Below are positions 12,854 through 26,500 of a stretch of DNA of 64,000 nt, piece by piece. The DNA is from Enoplosus armatus (Eukaryota; Chordata; Actinopteri; Centrarchiformes; Enoplosidae). The position numbers were made by a program, and so were the translations under genes. The first letter of the stretch is position 1. The number at the start of each line of letters is the position of its first letter. Location: positions 17,121,501-17,185,500 of the forward strand of contig NC_092193.1 of NCBI RefSeq assembly GCF_043641665.1. Reading direction: 5' to 3'. The notes under the pieces were generated by a model. That model did no database searches and was not told the DNA's origin. It was given only the letters and a program-made list of their open reading frames with translations.

Positions 12854-15800
12854 GAAGGCTCTCAGGCCATCAGCTCTTGTCGGCCAAAACTGCCTGTCCT
12901 CTGAGTTCAGCTTGCCCTGAGCTGCATTTCACTCGCCCTGTCCTCTCTAATTAGGCAGACACAGTTCAGAGTGGAGGCTCTTCTAATTGGACACCCGTCT
13001 GAAACACACGCTGAGCCCAAGCTGCCGGCCATTGACTGGCTGAGTCTCTCTTGCGCAACACACCGCTTCCAACACAAAGCACAGGCGGCCTGGCACAAGC
13101 TCTGACAGACCGCGGGGACAGAGCTGTCAGGCCTGCGTGTTTGTGTGTGTTTGCGTGTTCAGTCAGAGGTGGTGCTTGTGTCCCTGCCCGCCTGTCTGTG
13201 TGCGCTGGTCAGTGTCCACAGTGTTCCTGTGACAAGGATCTGGGGAAGACAGTTGCGGGCCGTGTGTGTCATTAAATGCGACGAAAGGCCCCTGGGGGTG
13301 ATTTTACACGGTCAAGGCAGCACATGTCGCTCTCCATCAGCACGACTGCTGGGACTTCTCTCAGAGGCCTGTGCATGCAGTGCAGGCCTGGACGCTGCAG
13401 TGAACACCGGACCAGACTAGTTAGAAATGCTGACACGTAGCCGCAGATTTGTCATTTTAAAGTCGAACTTAATTGTGAAATCTCCACAGTTTCTTGTGAG
13501 GGCATACCAACTACAATGATACTGCAGCTATAGTGCATGACTCTACATTTTTTAGAGAGGATAAATGCATTTGTGGAATCTGTTTTTAAAGGGGAATTAT
13601 TATGCTCATTTCCAGATCTATATTTTAATTTTGTGATTCCACTAGAGTAGCTTTGCATGATTCATAGTTCAAAAAACTATTTATCAGATACTGACCCTTC
13701 GCGCAGCCCCTCAGTTCACCCTCTGTCTGAACCAAGCCGTTTGAGCTCCTGTCTCTTTAAGGCCCGCCTCCCTATAAGCCCACTTTCTTCTGATTGGCTG
13801 GCCAAGTTCCGGAAGTCTTTGGAAGAATTTCCAAAGGCAAACTGCAAACCTAATGTTACTAAGCAACGTTGACATAAACATAGACATCTCGTCTACCATA
13901 TAAGGACATCCCTACCTATCTGACATCAGATAGACACGGCGATTGTAAAAACTGAAACGGAGCGTTAACTCACTATAAGCACTATTAGAGAGCTGCAGAT
14001 TCAGGTGATCATTCTGAAAGTGACCCCTTTCACATCGTCACTTTCTTTTCACATTGTGATTTTGATAATTATAAAAATATCGATTACAGCTGCTTTCAAT
14101 GTCTTCTATTCTGTAATTACAATTTCGAGTAGTACGCAGTAAGTACACACGTCAAAACAAACACCACAGATATGTTCATTTCAGTTGGGCTGTAAACACA
14201 ATGATAGATGCAACCTGGCACTGATCATTTACTCCTCTGACTTTTCAAAAGAACATTTGAGGATTTTCTTTTTGTCTGTGCAGTGGAGGATGACTTACTG
14301 GTGCAGTCAGAGTCAGGGGGGTCGCTGTCAGCGCGGTAGAAACCATTCTGGCAGGGACAAATATTGGCTCCTCGTGCACTGGTGCGACTGTTGGACGGGC
14401 AGGGGGAACAGGATCCCTCCCCAAATTTTGATTTGAAGGTCCCACGGATGCAAGCTGGATGAGCGGGAGAGAAAATAAAAGGGACAATAAGAACAAAAGA
14501 GAAGGAAAAACACACTGTGCTGTCACTTATCTAAAAGACAAGTGGCTGTCACATCTGTCACAGAACAGAAACTGTACCTGTGAAGTACCCGCGAAGCCCA
14601 ATATTCATGGAGAAAATGCTGATACGTACGTGAGAAATGGCGAACACTTAAGCATCGGGTCTTATCTATATATTTGCATCTGCTCTTTCTCTCTACCAGG
14701 TGACATTAATCTCCCCAAAAAGAGAGTCGGGATGACAGCTAAGTTTCATGTTAAAGAGGAGGAAAAGGAGGATAAAGATGAATATAGACTACTGACAGGA
14801 GATTGCTGTTGTCAGACAAACGGGGATGGAGAACGCTTCTGAGAAAAGGGATACACCCAATCCTAAACCCATCAATCAGTGTCTGTTCGGTCCTCAGCTC
14901 TCCAAACCACATCGCTGAATACAAACAAGGCCTCCACATGCATGCAGAACGGCGCCATAATAAGCCAATAAATCAATTCAAATGAAGGCACATCAGACTA
15001 GACGTGAATTAGCTGAGGAGAGTTATTAGAAAAATACACAAAGTATGGTAATCTAAGACGATGTGTCCAAGCGATTAATTTGAATTCCAAAGTGTAACGC
15101 TGAAGGTTGGCTGATATCGAGTCTTAAGGATAAACCGCATAAGCCCAGACTAAAGAAGGATTCAGATAAAGGGGATTAGCAGCAAAAGGTCTGGATATAT
15201 CAGCCTCCAGAGCCCCCACGTTTTACTGTTTGCCACATTCCTAACTGGTGGTGTAAAAGTGGGGTCTCTGGCAAACATCTGTCCTGTCAGCGTGAGGGCT
15301 CATAAAACCCTGCCAGTGAGAGGGAGAGAGTGTGATTAACTAGTTAGGCTAAGTGGTCTTTTTCAGCTTGAACTCAAGTTCCTCCCTAATTCCCAACAAT
15401 GGCACTTTTAGGGAAATCAGCACGGCTAATGGCCCCCGTATTGTGGCTCTAAAACCGTGCAATAAAAAACCAAAGAAGATAAGATGAAAATGTGCCTTTT
15501 TTTCTATCTCTCCCATAATTCACTGAGACCTTTTGGGCTCTACACTCTCTGAGCTGATTTATTTTCCTCCTATTACACACTGCATCATCATTTTCTCTTA
15601 TTTGTTTGTTTTCCTCGCTCCTTTTCGAGAGGGTGCTGAATCACCCCACTGTCTTGCTTCAATCCATAAACCTCTTTGGAGGGCACCATGATTCTCCTGT
15701 TTTTGATACAGTAATACCCCCCCCCCCTGTTGTCTCTCCTCTCCTCTCCCTCACCTTCTCCCCATCTCATGCGGTGTTTGGCTGGCGAGCGAGCGGCGAG

Positions 15801-17524
15801 ACTGAGGTAAGAAATGAAACGTCTGAGTGATTAATGTTAGCGTGGCAGTGTTGGCTCACGTTGGTCTGAATGGTGTTAATGAGTGTGGCCGACTGTAGAT
15901 TAACTAACGGGAGGCCGCAGAGGAAATTACACTTCCTCATCGCAACCGCTTGCTGAAGCCCTGGAGAGCTTTTTATCAGGCATTGGCGGCAAGCTTTTAA
16001 CCTTGAGCCGCCAAATGGCAACGAATGAGCTCCCCAGCGCATGTTAGACACTATTTCTCACGCCCAGGTGAGAGGAGGCTTTGCATGTCTTTCTTTGACT
16101 TCCTGCAGCCCCCCCTCCCTTTTCATTCTTCTCCTTTTGGCTGCTGTTCCCACCCCATCTTTAGCAATTCACACCTTTTAACTCACACTATCTCTCTTTC
16201 TCCGTTAATATCTTTCTTCTCTGGACGTTGGGTGCCTTTCCCTTCTATTATCTGCATTTTCCTCTCTGGCTCTCTATTTTGTGCCTCCCCGCTATCTTTC
16301 TCTCCCTCCCGTCCTGCTCTCACAATATTTGTATGCTGCTCCTCTCTGCAACACCTCATTAATTCATACTCTCCTCCACCCTCCTTCACCCCCTTTCAGG
16401 AGCCACACAATAAATGCAGAGAAGAGGGCACAGACTGAGGTGACTTGCACTGAGCATATAAAGGAGGTTTGGTTAAATAAAAGTCCAAATGTCTGTTAAA
16501 TACACATACCCTGGCACTGAGTGCCGTCAGCAGAAGGTTCGAAGCCAGCGACGCAGGTGCACGAGCCCACAGGAACCATCCACTCGCCGTCCCCGTTGCA
16601 GTAGAGCTTCAGAGGGACGGACACCTCCATAGCGTTGGTCACACAGGCCCCCGGAGCGATGACCAAGGAGGTGGCTTCTGCCCCTGTAGCAGTCTCGGGG
16701 AAGACAGCGAAATTGGCGATAGTGGTGGAGCACTTCTTGAAGAAAACCCTGACTGAGATAAGCGACATGCAGGCGCCCAGATCCTGGAAGGCCAGGTAGA
16801 AGCCTGCCTTGGAGAGGGGGCCAAAGCTGCGCACTTTGGTGTTGATCCTGCCCGCCTCCAGCAGAGAGAAACTCTCATCTGGGGCGATTGTATCCACCTT
16901 CACATAGGGGTTCTCCCTCCACAGAGGGCTGGTGTCTGTAGCTGTGTCCCCCTCCGACTCGTAGTAAAACAGATTAAAGGTCTCTTTGCAGGAGCCGGGG
17001 ATGTTGGGGATGCTGGCACAGTCACGCACAGAGAACTTGAGCTCCACATAGACACGCAGCACGCCCTTGCGGGGGATAAAGTCCGTCCTGAGCCAATTGT
17101 TCTGGTTGGGCTGTCGAACGTTACACACCTGGTAGGTTCTGATCGGGCTCATGGAGTCATCATAGCCGCTGACTTCCTCCCACTGTGGAAACAACAGAGG
17201 CAACACTGTGATAAAGAGAGAGACGACAGCAGGGAAACAAAATTCTCTGATGACGACTGATGAGTGGAATAGGTTTAGGAATAAAATGAGGCTTAATTTA
17301 ATTGATTATCTAATGCTTTCTCTTAATGCAGCAACAGTTCTATTTCTCATCCGCCAACAACTGAGCTACAGCAGAACCTCGCTTATCCAATATGTTGTTA
17401 ATTAATATTGAGCAATGTTAAACGCAGTGCATCCTAATGCAAACCATTCAAGCATGGAGGGCCTTCAAAACAGCAGCGCGACGTCTGATACAAACAGAAT
17501 CTGAAAATGCAACACATGCACACT

Positions 17525-17571
<47 letters not shown>

Positions 17572-20500
17572 TCCCACAGTGTGCTGTGTACATGTGGCCT
17601 GTGAGGAATAATTTGCAGCTAAAATGTTTCTAATTACATGAATCATTCAGAAAATTCCAATCACTACGGACTATTAATAGAAAACATTTTCCCATTAAAA
17701 CACATTTCACGCATTATGCCTACTTGACTAACAGTTGTGATGCTGATCACGGGTTGCAGGTTTGGAGGAAAGAGGGATGTTTTGCAGCTACGATCATCAC
17801 AAACGTGTTGGTTAGACCCTTATCGAAGTCCACCTTCAGTGGCTATTAAACAAACTGCAGACACACTTATAGGAGGCAGCGCTCATATTTATAACTGCTG
17901 CAGTGCAATCGAAATAGCCTCAAGAGGCGATTTGGTTTCTACAACATATATATTTGTTATCTGCGCAAAGAGAGATGAGAGCATTAAACTGTATATTGAG
18001 AAAAGGAACTTCCCCCATGTATCTATAATGCAAGCTGTGAGTTATTTATTAAAACGGCCATCTAAATGCAAGGCTGTCAGTGTGATTGCACTGTTGCAGC
18101 ACTCCTGAGCACTTCAGGTTATTTAGAATATATTATATATGTATATATTGCCTACACATATAGCCTGAGGGCAGATATTTACATCTGTTGTGGTTAATAT
18201 ACCAGGTGGACTGATGACTGATGTTTTTACATCATGCAGCTTTGAAAATAATACATTAAGGACTAACGTGACACAGACATGACCGTGTCAATGTATAGCT
18301 TTATATATGGTTAACACTGGTCTTTGTATATGGTAACTAACATTACAGGCTATGATAAATGGCTGCATTGGTCAATAAATTTAGTCCATAAGGAAATAAC
18401 CTTGTGAGAAGTCAATCTTTTTTTGATTTTTTTCCTAATTCCCCCTCGGACAGAATGCTTCGTTTCCATAACAAATGAGCTTCCCAGAAATTGATTATTT
18501 CAACTGGAAGAAAATAATGCATAACTCATCTCACGTCTCTGAGCTCCTGCGCAATTTATTCCCAAACGATGAGCCCAAGAGTCAGCATCAGATGTCGTAA
18601 ATCACCGGCAACACGTTGATGCACTACCTGACAAATATGATAATTGCCGGCCCCCGAACGTATGGGCTTGTCAGGCGCGAGGAGAGGGGCTGCCTCGCCA
18701 GTCGTGACATATGACTTCATGGATGCTAGGACATTCAGAGCTGGCCCTTGTAGGGAAAGGAAGGAGGAGGGCTGCCGAAGATCGTTTCCATGGAAACTCA
18801 CCATTTCCATTGACTGACTTTGCGCTCACGTAGCGAAGACAAATTACACTGGCCGGGAGTGGGGGAGGTCTGTCAGGCTGTTAGCCCTGGGGTCAAATTC
18901 ATGTTGTTTTATTTTCTCACAATTCCTATAGGGGGTATCAACTGAAAACCTTAATTTCTGCCTGTAATGCGCTCTTGGGCCCATATTATAAAAGACACAG
19001 ACACATGCTTTCAATTATCAGGCTCTCTATCCTGGGGAGACATGCAAGGTAGGGCCTACCTAATAGTCCTTACACACTGCGGGGATTTGCTTTGTGCATC
19101 TGCATGTTTGCTCATTTGTTTGTTTAAAGTACTATATTTGTTCGTCAAGCTTTTAGCATTTTCTAAATACTGAAAATCCTTGATTTCTTCCACACAATGT
19201 CACACAGTGTGTTTTTCATTTGCTTTTTAGTATCCAAGAAAGCAAACATACACTGCAAAAACAAAGATATAAAACAGTAGGAGGTGTGCTTTTCAAGGCA
19301 GACTGGGCTCTATTAACAAGCAAATGGAACAAATGTTACAAAGAAAGGAAAAAAAAGGGAACACAAAACAAACTAAACACATGCACACACAGTAACTCAC
19401 CCCACTCTCTGGGAACGTGGTCCAAGCCAGCTCTGTGGTTGCCCACCGACTGTCCATAAGGGTTTCTGCAACAAAAGACAGGAGTAGGAGGAGGGTTAAC
19501 AAACCTGAATTAAATGGTGTGCGGAGGAAAAAACAAATTGTTGCACAGCATTAAGGAGCACACACACAAGTTCCCTCTGCTTGACGAAGGATGCAGGTAA
19601 ATCTTCCTCTCCCTCTCTTTCACAACCCACATGCACTCAGTTTTTGAAAGCACTGACAATCATGGCATACAGTGCATCCGGAAAGTATTCACGGCGCTTC
19701 ACTTTTTCCACATTTTGTTATGTTACACCCTTATTCCAAAATGGATTAAATTAATTTTTTTCCTCAAAATTCTACACACAACACCCCATAATGACAATGT
19801 GAAAAAAGTTTTTTTGAAATTTTTGCAAATTTATTAAAAATAAAAAACTAAGAAATCACATGTACATAAGTATTCACAGCCTTTGCCATGAAGCTCAAAA
19901 TTGAGCTCAGGTGCATCCTGTTTCCACTGATCATCCTTGAGATGTTTCTGCAGCTTAATTGGAGTCCACCTGTGGTAAATTCAGTTGATTGGACATGATT
20001 TGGAAAGGCACACACCTGTCTATATAAGGTCCCACAGTTGACAGTGCATGTCAGAGCACAAACCAAGCATGAAGTCAAAGGAATTGTCTGTAGACCTCCG
20101 AGACAGGATTGTCTCGAGGCACAAATCTGGGGAAGGTTACAGAAAAATTTCTGCTGCTTTGAAGGTCCCAATGAGCACAGTGGCCTCCATCATCCGTAAG
20201 TGGAAGAAGTTCGGAACCACCAGGACTCTTCCTAGAGCTGGCCGGCCATCTAAACTGAGTAATCGGGGGAGAAGGGCCTTAGTCAGGGAGGTGACCAAGA
20301 ACCCGATGGTCACTCTGTCAGAGCTCCAGAGTTCCTCTGTGGAGAGAGGAGAACCTTCCAGAAGGACAACCATCTCTGCAGCAATCCACCAATCAGGCCT
20401 GTATGGTAGAGTGGCCAGACGGAAGCCACTCCTTAGTAAAAGGCACATAGCAGCCCGCCTGGAGTTTGCCAAAAGGCACCTGAAGGACTCTCAGACCATG

Positions 20501-23500
20501 AGAAACAAAATTCTCTGGTCTGATGAGACAAAGATTGAACTCTTTGGTGTGAATGCCAGGCGTCACGTTTGGAGGAAACCAGGCACCGCTCATCACCAGG
20601 CCAATACCATCCCTACAGTGAAGCATGGTGGTGGCAGCATCATGCTGTGGGGATGTTTTTCAGCGGCAGGAACTGGGAGACTAGTCAGGATAGAGGGAAA
20701 GATGAATGCAGCAAAGTACAGAGACATCCTGGATGAAAACCTGCTCCAGAGCGCTCTTGACCTCAGACTGGGGCGACGGTTTATCTTTCAGCAGGACAAC
20801 GACCCTAAGCACACAGCCAAGATATCAAAGGAGTGGCTTCAGGACAACTCTGTGAATGTCCTTGAGTGGCCCAGCCAGAGCCCAGACTTGAATCCGATTG
20901 AACATCTCTGGAGAGATCTGAAAATGGCTGTGCACCGACGCTTCCCATCCAACCTGATGGAGCTTGAGAGGTGCTGCAAAGAGGAATGGGTGAAACTGCC
21001 CAAAGATAGGTGTGCCAAGCTTGTGGCATCATATTCAAAAAGACTTGAGGCTGTAATTGCTGCCAAAGGTGCATCAACAAAGTATTGAGCAAAGGCTGTG
21101 AATACTTATGTACATGTGATTTCTCAGGTTTTTTATTTTTAATAAATTTGCAAAAATCTCAAAAAAACTTTTTTCACGTTGTCATTATGGGGTGTTGTGT
21201 GTAGAATTTTGAGGAAAAAAATGAATTTAATCCATTTTGGTATAAGGCTGCAACATAACAAAATGTGGAAAAAGTGATGCGCTGTGAATACTTTCCGGAT
21301 GCACTGTATCTGTGATGCCGCCTAATTAAGGCTTTCTCTCTCTCTGTGTTTGGCACTCACAAATGCACTCCTTTCAATATTCATTTGTGGAACTAAGAAC
21401 AAAGCATCCTCCAAGATGCCTTCAGTGGGAAATATTCCATTAACCAGCACCGGTTCAGAAAGGTCATATAAGCACAGGGAAATTTATGTATATATGTGTA
21501 TATTTTTTATTTTCTATTTCTTATTTTTATATTTTGTACATACTTTTAGTTCAAAATTTTTGCTACTTTCTACTCTTGAATGGGAGCACCAGTACTGTAC
21601 AATTTTCCACCGGGGATCAATAAATTATTTCTGATTCTGATTCTGATTTAATATATCATTTGGGTGGGGGGGTGGGGGGGGGTCGGGGGGCTTTTGCCCA
21701 AAACACCTGGCGGTGCCATGCGTGTGTGTCGCCTCTCGCCTGATCTGATATTTGTCAAATCTGAGTTAACAGGTGATCTGAGCGGCTGTTTTCTTCACCT
21801 TGCTGTTTATGACTTTGCGAGGAGGCGAGAGCTGGGCAGACAATCACAGGAGAGGCAGAGAATAAACAGCAGGATCAATGAGCATTGTTGTCTGACTGTC
21901 AGTCGCTTGTCACCTGAGTGGGGGTCCAGCGAGCTCCTTACACCTCAGAAGGAGCAACCCCTCTCTAGGTTCTCAATATGCAGCTGTGGCCGCGTCGACT
22001 CCCATTGTTCTGTTGCTGTTAGCACATAATTACTGAAACAATTACACTTTGTTCATAGAGACTCAATGACATGACGCCTGCTGTGCACCATTTGCTCACA
22101 AGTCGTTGATAACGGTGCTAAAGGGGGGAGCGAGAGGCTAAACAAATAGCATGTCCTGTGCAGAACAACAGCAGCACTCTTGGTTTTGTTCTGGTATCAT
22201 AATGTTGGTTGTATAATAATAATAATCGAGTACAATGTTACTTCACGTTTTGCTTTAAAGACAACAGTGCCGCGTGTCCTTGGCTTTTGTGTGTCAATAA
22301 TAAGAAGTGTGATTGAAAGAATAGATCTCCGGTGCATCTGTGGCTGCTGAGCTAGAGATATGTGCGCTGTTTACAGTCTGTGCTCTATGTTCATTAGAGA
22401 CACCACAATGGCTTTTCTTCTTTCTAGAGGACGAGGGACAGTGAATAGTGATCACTACATCCAACAGGACGGATTATTATCCGTGCTGTTCAACTGTGTG
22501 CCACGGAGAGTCCAGACAATGGGTGTTTTCATTGTAAGCAAAGATAAAAAAGGCACAGATCACACTAGAACTACATACAGTGATCTCTCCTCGTTTTAGT
22601 GCTTCATGGCGTCACGTTCACGCTGCAGTTACAAGACAAGACCAAAAGCAAGCAGTGAGACTTCCTAGTTCTTTGTTTCTATGCAAATTAGCTTAGCTGT
22701 GTGTGTTAATGGTAACAAGTTAACAAGAGTTGACAAATGGTATTTGATTAAAGGAAGAGTTTAGCATTTTGGTAAATACGCTTATTTGCTGTTAAATGAT
22801 GAGATGACTGAGACCACTCTCATGTCTACTAGAAGCAGGGATAACGGCTAGCCTGGCGAGCTAACCTGCCCGCCAGCACCAGCAGATTATTTTGTTATAA
22901 TTTTGTTTGTTTAATGTGTACAAAAACAGTTATGTCAAACACACAGGTGCATTTTGATACCTTTGGAAAGACCTAGGCTAGCCCCCCCCCCCCCCCCCCC
23001 CCCCCCCACATTTAGCCGACAGATGTGAGAGTGGTATCAATCTTCTCACCTAACTCTCGACAAGAAAATGTCCCAAAATGTTGAACTTTTCTTTAAACTA
23101 AAGCATGATTCAGGATGAATTAAAGGGTTAATTATCGCAGGATGTATCATGACTTCCTGTTTATCACCATTACGAAATGATCAAGCCACTATGAGTTCAT
23201 GTGCTTCGTTAATGCTTCAAGGATCATGCAGCTACATGCAGATGTTTCCATATGACTAACAGTTTGATAAGAGAACAAGTACAGTTCTGTTTTCAAGCTG
23301 ATCAAATGTGAGACCCTGAAAAGCCCCTTTTCTATGTAACTGGATTTCAGCTAATTTGGTGGAATATAGATTAGTGTATGAAGTACATTTGAATTAACAA
23401 TCATTAAGTGATGATCCATTGAGCAACTAACTAACTAATCACATGAACTCACTTACTCATTTCTTAATGGTGAGCAGCAGGAATAAGCATTAGTTAAAAG

Positions 23501-26500
23501 CATGTGATTTGTAGCCTTAACCAGAATTATTCTATGCACAGATAACAGTGTTTTAAGAAATGTATTCCAACATTTAAAAAGAAATAACCTCCATCTTTGT
23601 TGACAATGGAGACCACATTTGTATAATATTTAATAAGTAATATTTATGCGCAAAGCAAATGTACATTTACTGGCAGAGCTTTAAATACAAAAGCAAGTCC
23701 TGTTATTCATTTATAAAAGCTTTCTCGGCCTTCTGTACTTCTGCGTGAGGACATGAGTGACAGCAGCTAATAACTCCAGTTGTCGAGCCCAAATACGATT
23801 GTGAACAAGGTTGTTTTACTGATTAGCACGACTTGAGCCAGAGAGGAGGAACTAATCAGTGAAATCAGCGGCTGTTGTCTTTGCTTGGCTACACTCGGCC
23901 CTCTGTGGCACACAGCTGAGTGAGTACTCCTGGACTACACGCTGCTGATCCAGCCCGTCCCTCTGGTGTCTGATCCGGTGCGTCACCCCTTCCCTCTTCT
24001 CTCCTGGTGCCCAGAGGCAAGAGAGAAAAGGATCGCTCCGCCTCGGCTAACCACAGGCCTGAGCTGATGCTCCTTTAAACAGGCTTCACCTCACACAATG
24101 CGCATGCAGGGGCAGCAGGTTGCCCATCCTATATCTGTAAAAGCCAGGTTCAAGCCCCCGTGTGAGCAGGATTTCCCCTTGCTGAAGCATTCTCAATGCA
24201 AGATGCTGAAACCATGGCAGATGTGCTATCCTGTATTCGAAACCTGACCTATGACCTCGCTGTGGAGCAAGAGAAGACATTTCTCTGCAAAGGTTTTCAA
24301 GAATCATGTTTGTTTGTTTTTTACAAAAACTATAATTAGCCAGAAGGAGGGGGTGACACTGTGTATCCTCCAGCTTAACATCTGAGTCCAGGCTCATGTG
24401 TTGCTCTAAAACACTCAAATTTCAGTATGAAAAAGGTTATTGTTCGCCAGCAACTCTCAAAGTGTGTTATCGTCAACTCACTAAATCCTAGAAACCGGTT
24501 AAGATTGAAAAAGATCCCATTTGTTCCACAGTTCTCCCCCTTTCTGTCAAATTTACAGTGCCTCTGAGATCGCCTCGCTGCTATAACTCAAATCCAGAAA
24601 TCTCCCCCCTCTCCCATAAAACTACAGCAGCGGTGGAGTCATTCAGCCCCTGGGGTAAGAAAACAATGCTGCAGTGGGAACTTTAGAGCATCACCACCCG
24701 TGGCATTTACCGTTTTTTTTTCTGATCGCCTGCCGGAGCCAAAATGCCACACAACTGTGCATTCTCAGAGCGCTTTGGGAGCTCACACATGCTAATGTTT
24801 TATTCACTTTGTGAGAGCGGGTGCATCATGAAAGAGAGGCCTCGCCTTGTGACACTAGCAGACAACAAGCAAACATATGAAATATTAACAGCCAAACGTC
24901 ATCATCAGTGATCGAAGGATAATCAAATCCGTGGCTATAAATAGGTGTACAAGAATCGGGTGTTGTAGCTCAAAAATGTGACTTCCGAGCTCGTTCTAAG
25001 CAAAGGTTCGTTTGTATTGGAGAGCATGTTTCTCTGTACAGAATCGCAGTAATAACAGGCAAGTGTGATGCTCAGTTTGACGCTTGATGAGCAGTTTATG
25101 AACAAGTCAAGCTGACCTAATTCAATCTCTCTTCGGGGCTGCTTGCATCTGCTTTTACAGGTCAACAAATAATTATTCTCGTTGATATTCTCATGTATGA
25201 AAAGCAGGGAAATGTGAATGAAGCTCTCTGTTGAAAATGCTTAATGCTCCTCCTACAATCACGTATACACATCCTGTAGATTATTTTGTCAAATGCTTTC
25301 CGAGTGGTCATCCATCTAGTTTATGAGCTTTTAAAATAAGAGTACAGTAAACGCTGACTGTAAATGAGAGTAATACAACATAAAAATGTCACAGTTGCTG
25401 AGGCTTTTACTGCAGTCTGTTGGTGCGAATTGGAGATAAGTCATCATTGTAGCTTTTGTAAATAAGCACACACTTCAAGTTGCAGTCCAGCTTGCATCAT
25501 CCATGCGCAAACACTTGCCAATCTGAAAAAAAAACACTAATTCCAGATTCAAGCCATGTGTTGAAATCCACAGAGTAAGCAGCTAAACAACCAACATGCA
25601 CCTCGCTGAAAAAAAGGCCTCCCTTTCCCCCCTCATGTAAACCCATCCGATGATCTGCCCTTCATGTTTATCCTCAGAGGACAAACATTAGTTAACCCCT
25701 GAGCTTTGAGTAACAGTTAGTGGTCCGGTTGGGGAAACGGGGCTGATCATCGCGGCGTGAGAGCCCACTGGGACTTGGAAGGCTGCTGCCGCTGCATTGA
25801 TTTACTTGCTGACACCAGAATTGATGAAGGATCAGGATGGCCACGGTCCAGGAGAGGCAGATTGGACGGGGAGGGAAAGACGGAGGCAAGGCAGAGAAAT
25901 GTAGCTACAGCTCAGAGAGGAGTCGCTGGGTGGGTAGCAGCGGTGGCGAGGGTGGGCTTCTCCCAGGGAGCAACACTCCCTCGGTGATGGAGAGAGCCTC
26001 GGGGGCTGCAGCATACTTGTTAAGCCATTGACCTTTAATTCACACTTGTCATCTTATGTGTTTCACGTGCGTGTCCCTGTGGCACTTCAGAGGCCGGGAT
26101 TGATCCGCTCTGGACCGTGTTTAAGTGTTCACGGTACTGATTGGTGGGTGAACCCAACAGCAGGTTTAAAACCTCTGGCATTCACCATGTGAGGAGTGTA
26201 TTTCTATTTTACAGTGACAGCAGAGGGACGCCCCCACTGTACTGTCTCTGTGGCGTGAATCTAACCTCTCTGGTTCTGTTGGGGAGAAAAGGTGGGGCAG
26301 GTGGGTCTCCTCACTCAGCTTGTGGGTGTGACAACAACAGGGACAATAGCAACAGGGCAGTCCTTCAGCCGCAATGGAAGCACTGGGATGTCATCACACA
26401 CACACACACACCGCACACACGGAGGGAACGGGGCGTGCTGATACATGTGTACATGGATAACAATCAGAGAGCAAATTGATACTCAGCGGAATTGCCTATT

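Larger units (their letters stand above)
12098..14298 (-). other. ephb3 intron 4
   Basis: 2.2 kb. Holds the TG tract next to exon 5 (12101-12133), a (GA)n run (about 12821-12850), a GC-richer part (13020-13420) without coding motifs, and an interspersed repeat copy (about 13590-13865). Confidence 0.55.
19670..21306 (+). mobile_element. Complete Tc1-like (Tc1/mariner) transposon
   Basis: 1637-bp element in ephb3 intron 1, opposite in strand to ephb3. It starts CAGTGCATCCGGAAAGTATT and ends with the reverse complement, with TA at both borders (19668-19669, 21307-21308), the Tc1/mariner target duplication. The inverted repeats are about 217 bp (19670-19886 and 21089-21306). Each carries the AAGTATTCAC motif twice, at the outer tip and at the inner end, an IR/DR layout like that of Sleeping Beauty-type fish elements. 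Between them is an uninterrupted transposase. The TIR resembles zebrafish and other teleost Tc1 elements from memory; no subfamily is claimed. Confidence 0.93.

Noticed and set aside
16025..16438. 137-codon plus-strand open frame in ephb3 intron 3
   Set aside because: Pyrimidine-rich sequence yielding Ser/Pro/Leu-rich translation without motifs; lies inside a verified intron.
20137..21092. Minus-strand open frames across the Tc1 transposase
   Set aside because: Shadows of the plus-strand transposase, which has all catalytic motifs.
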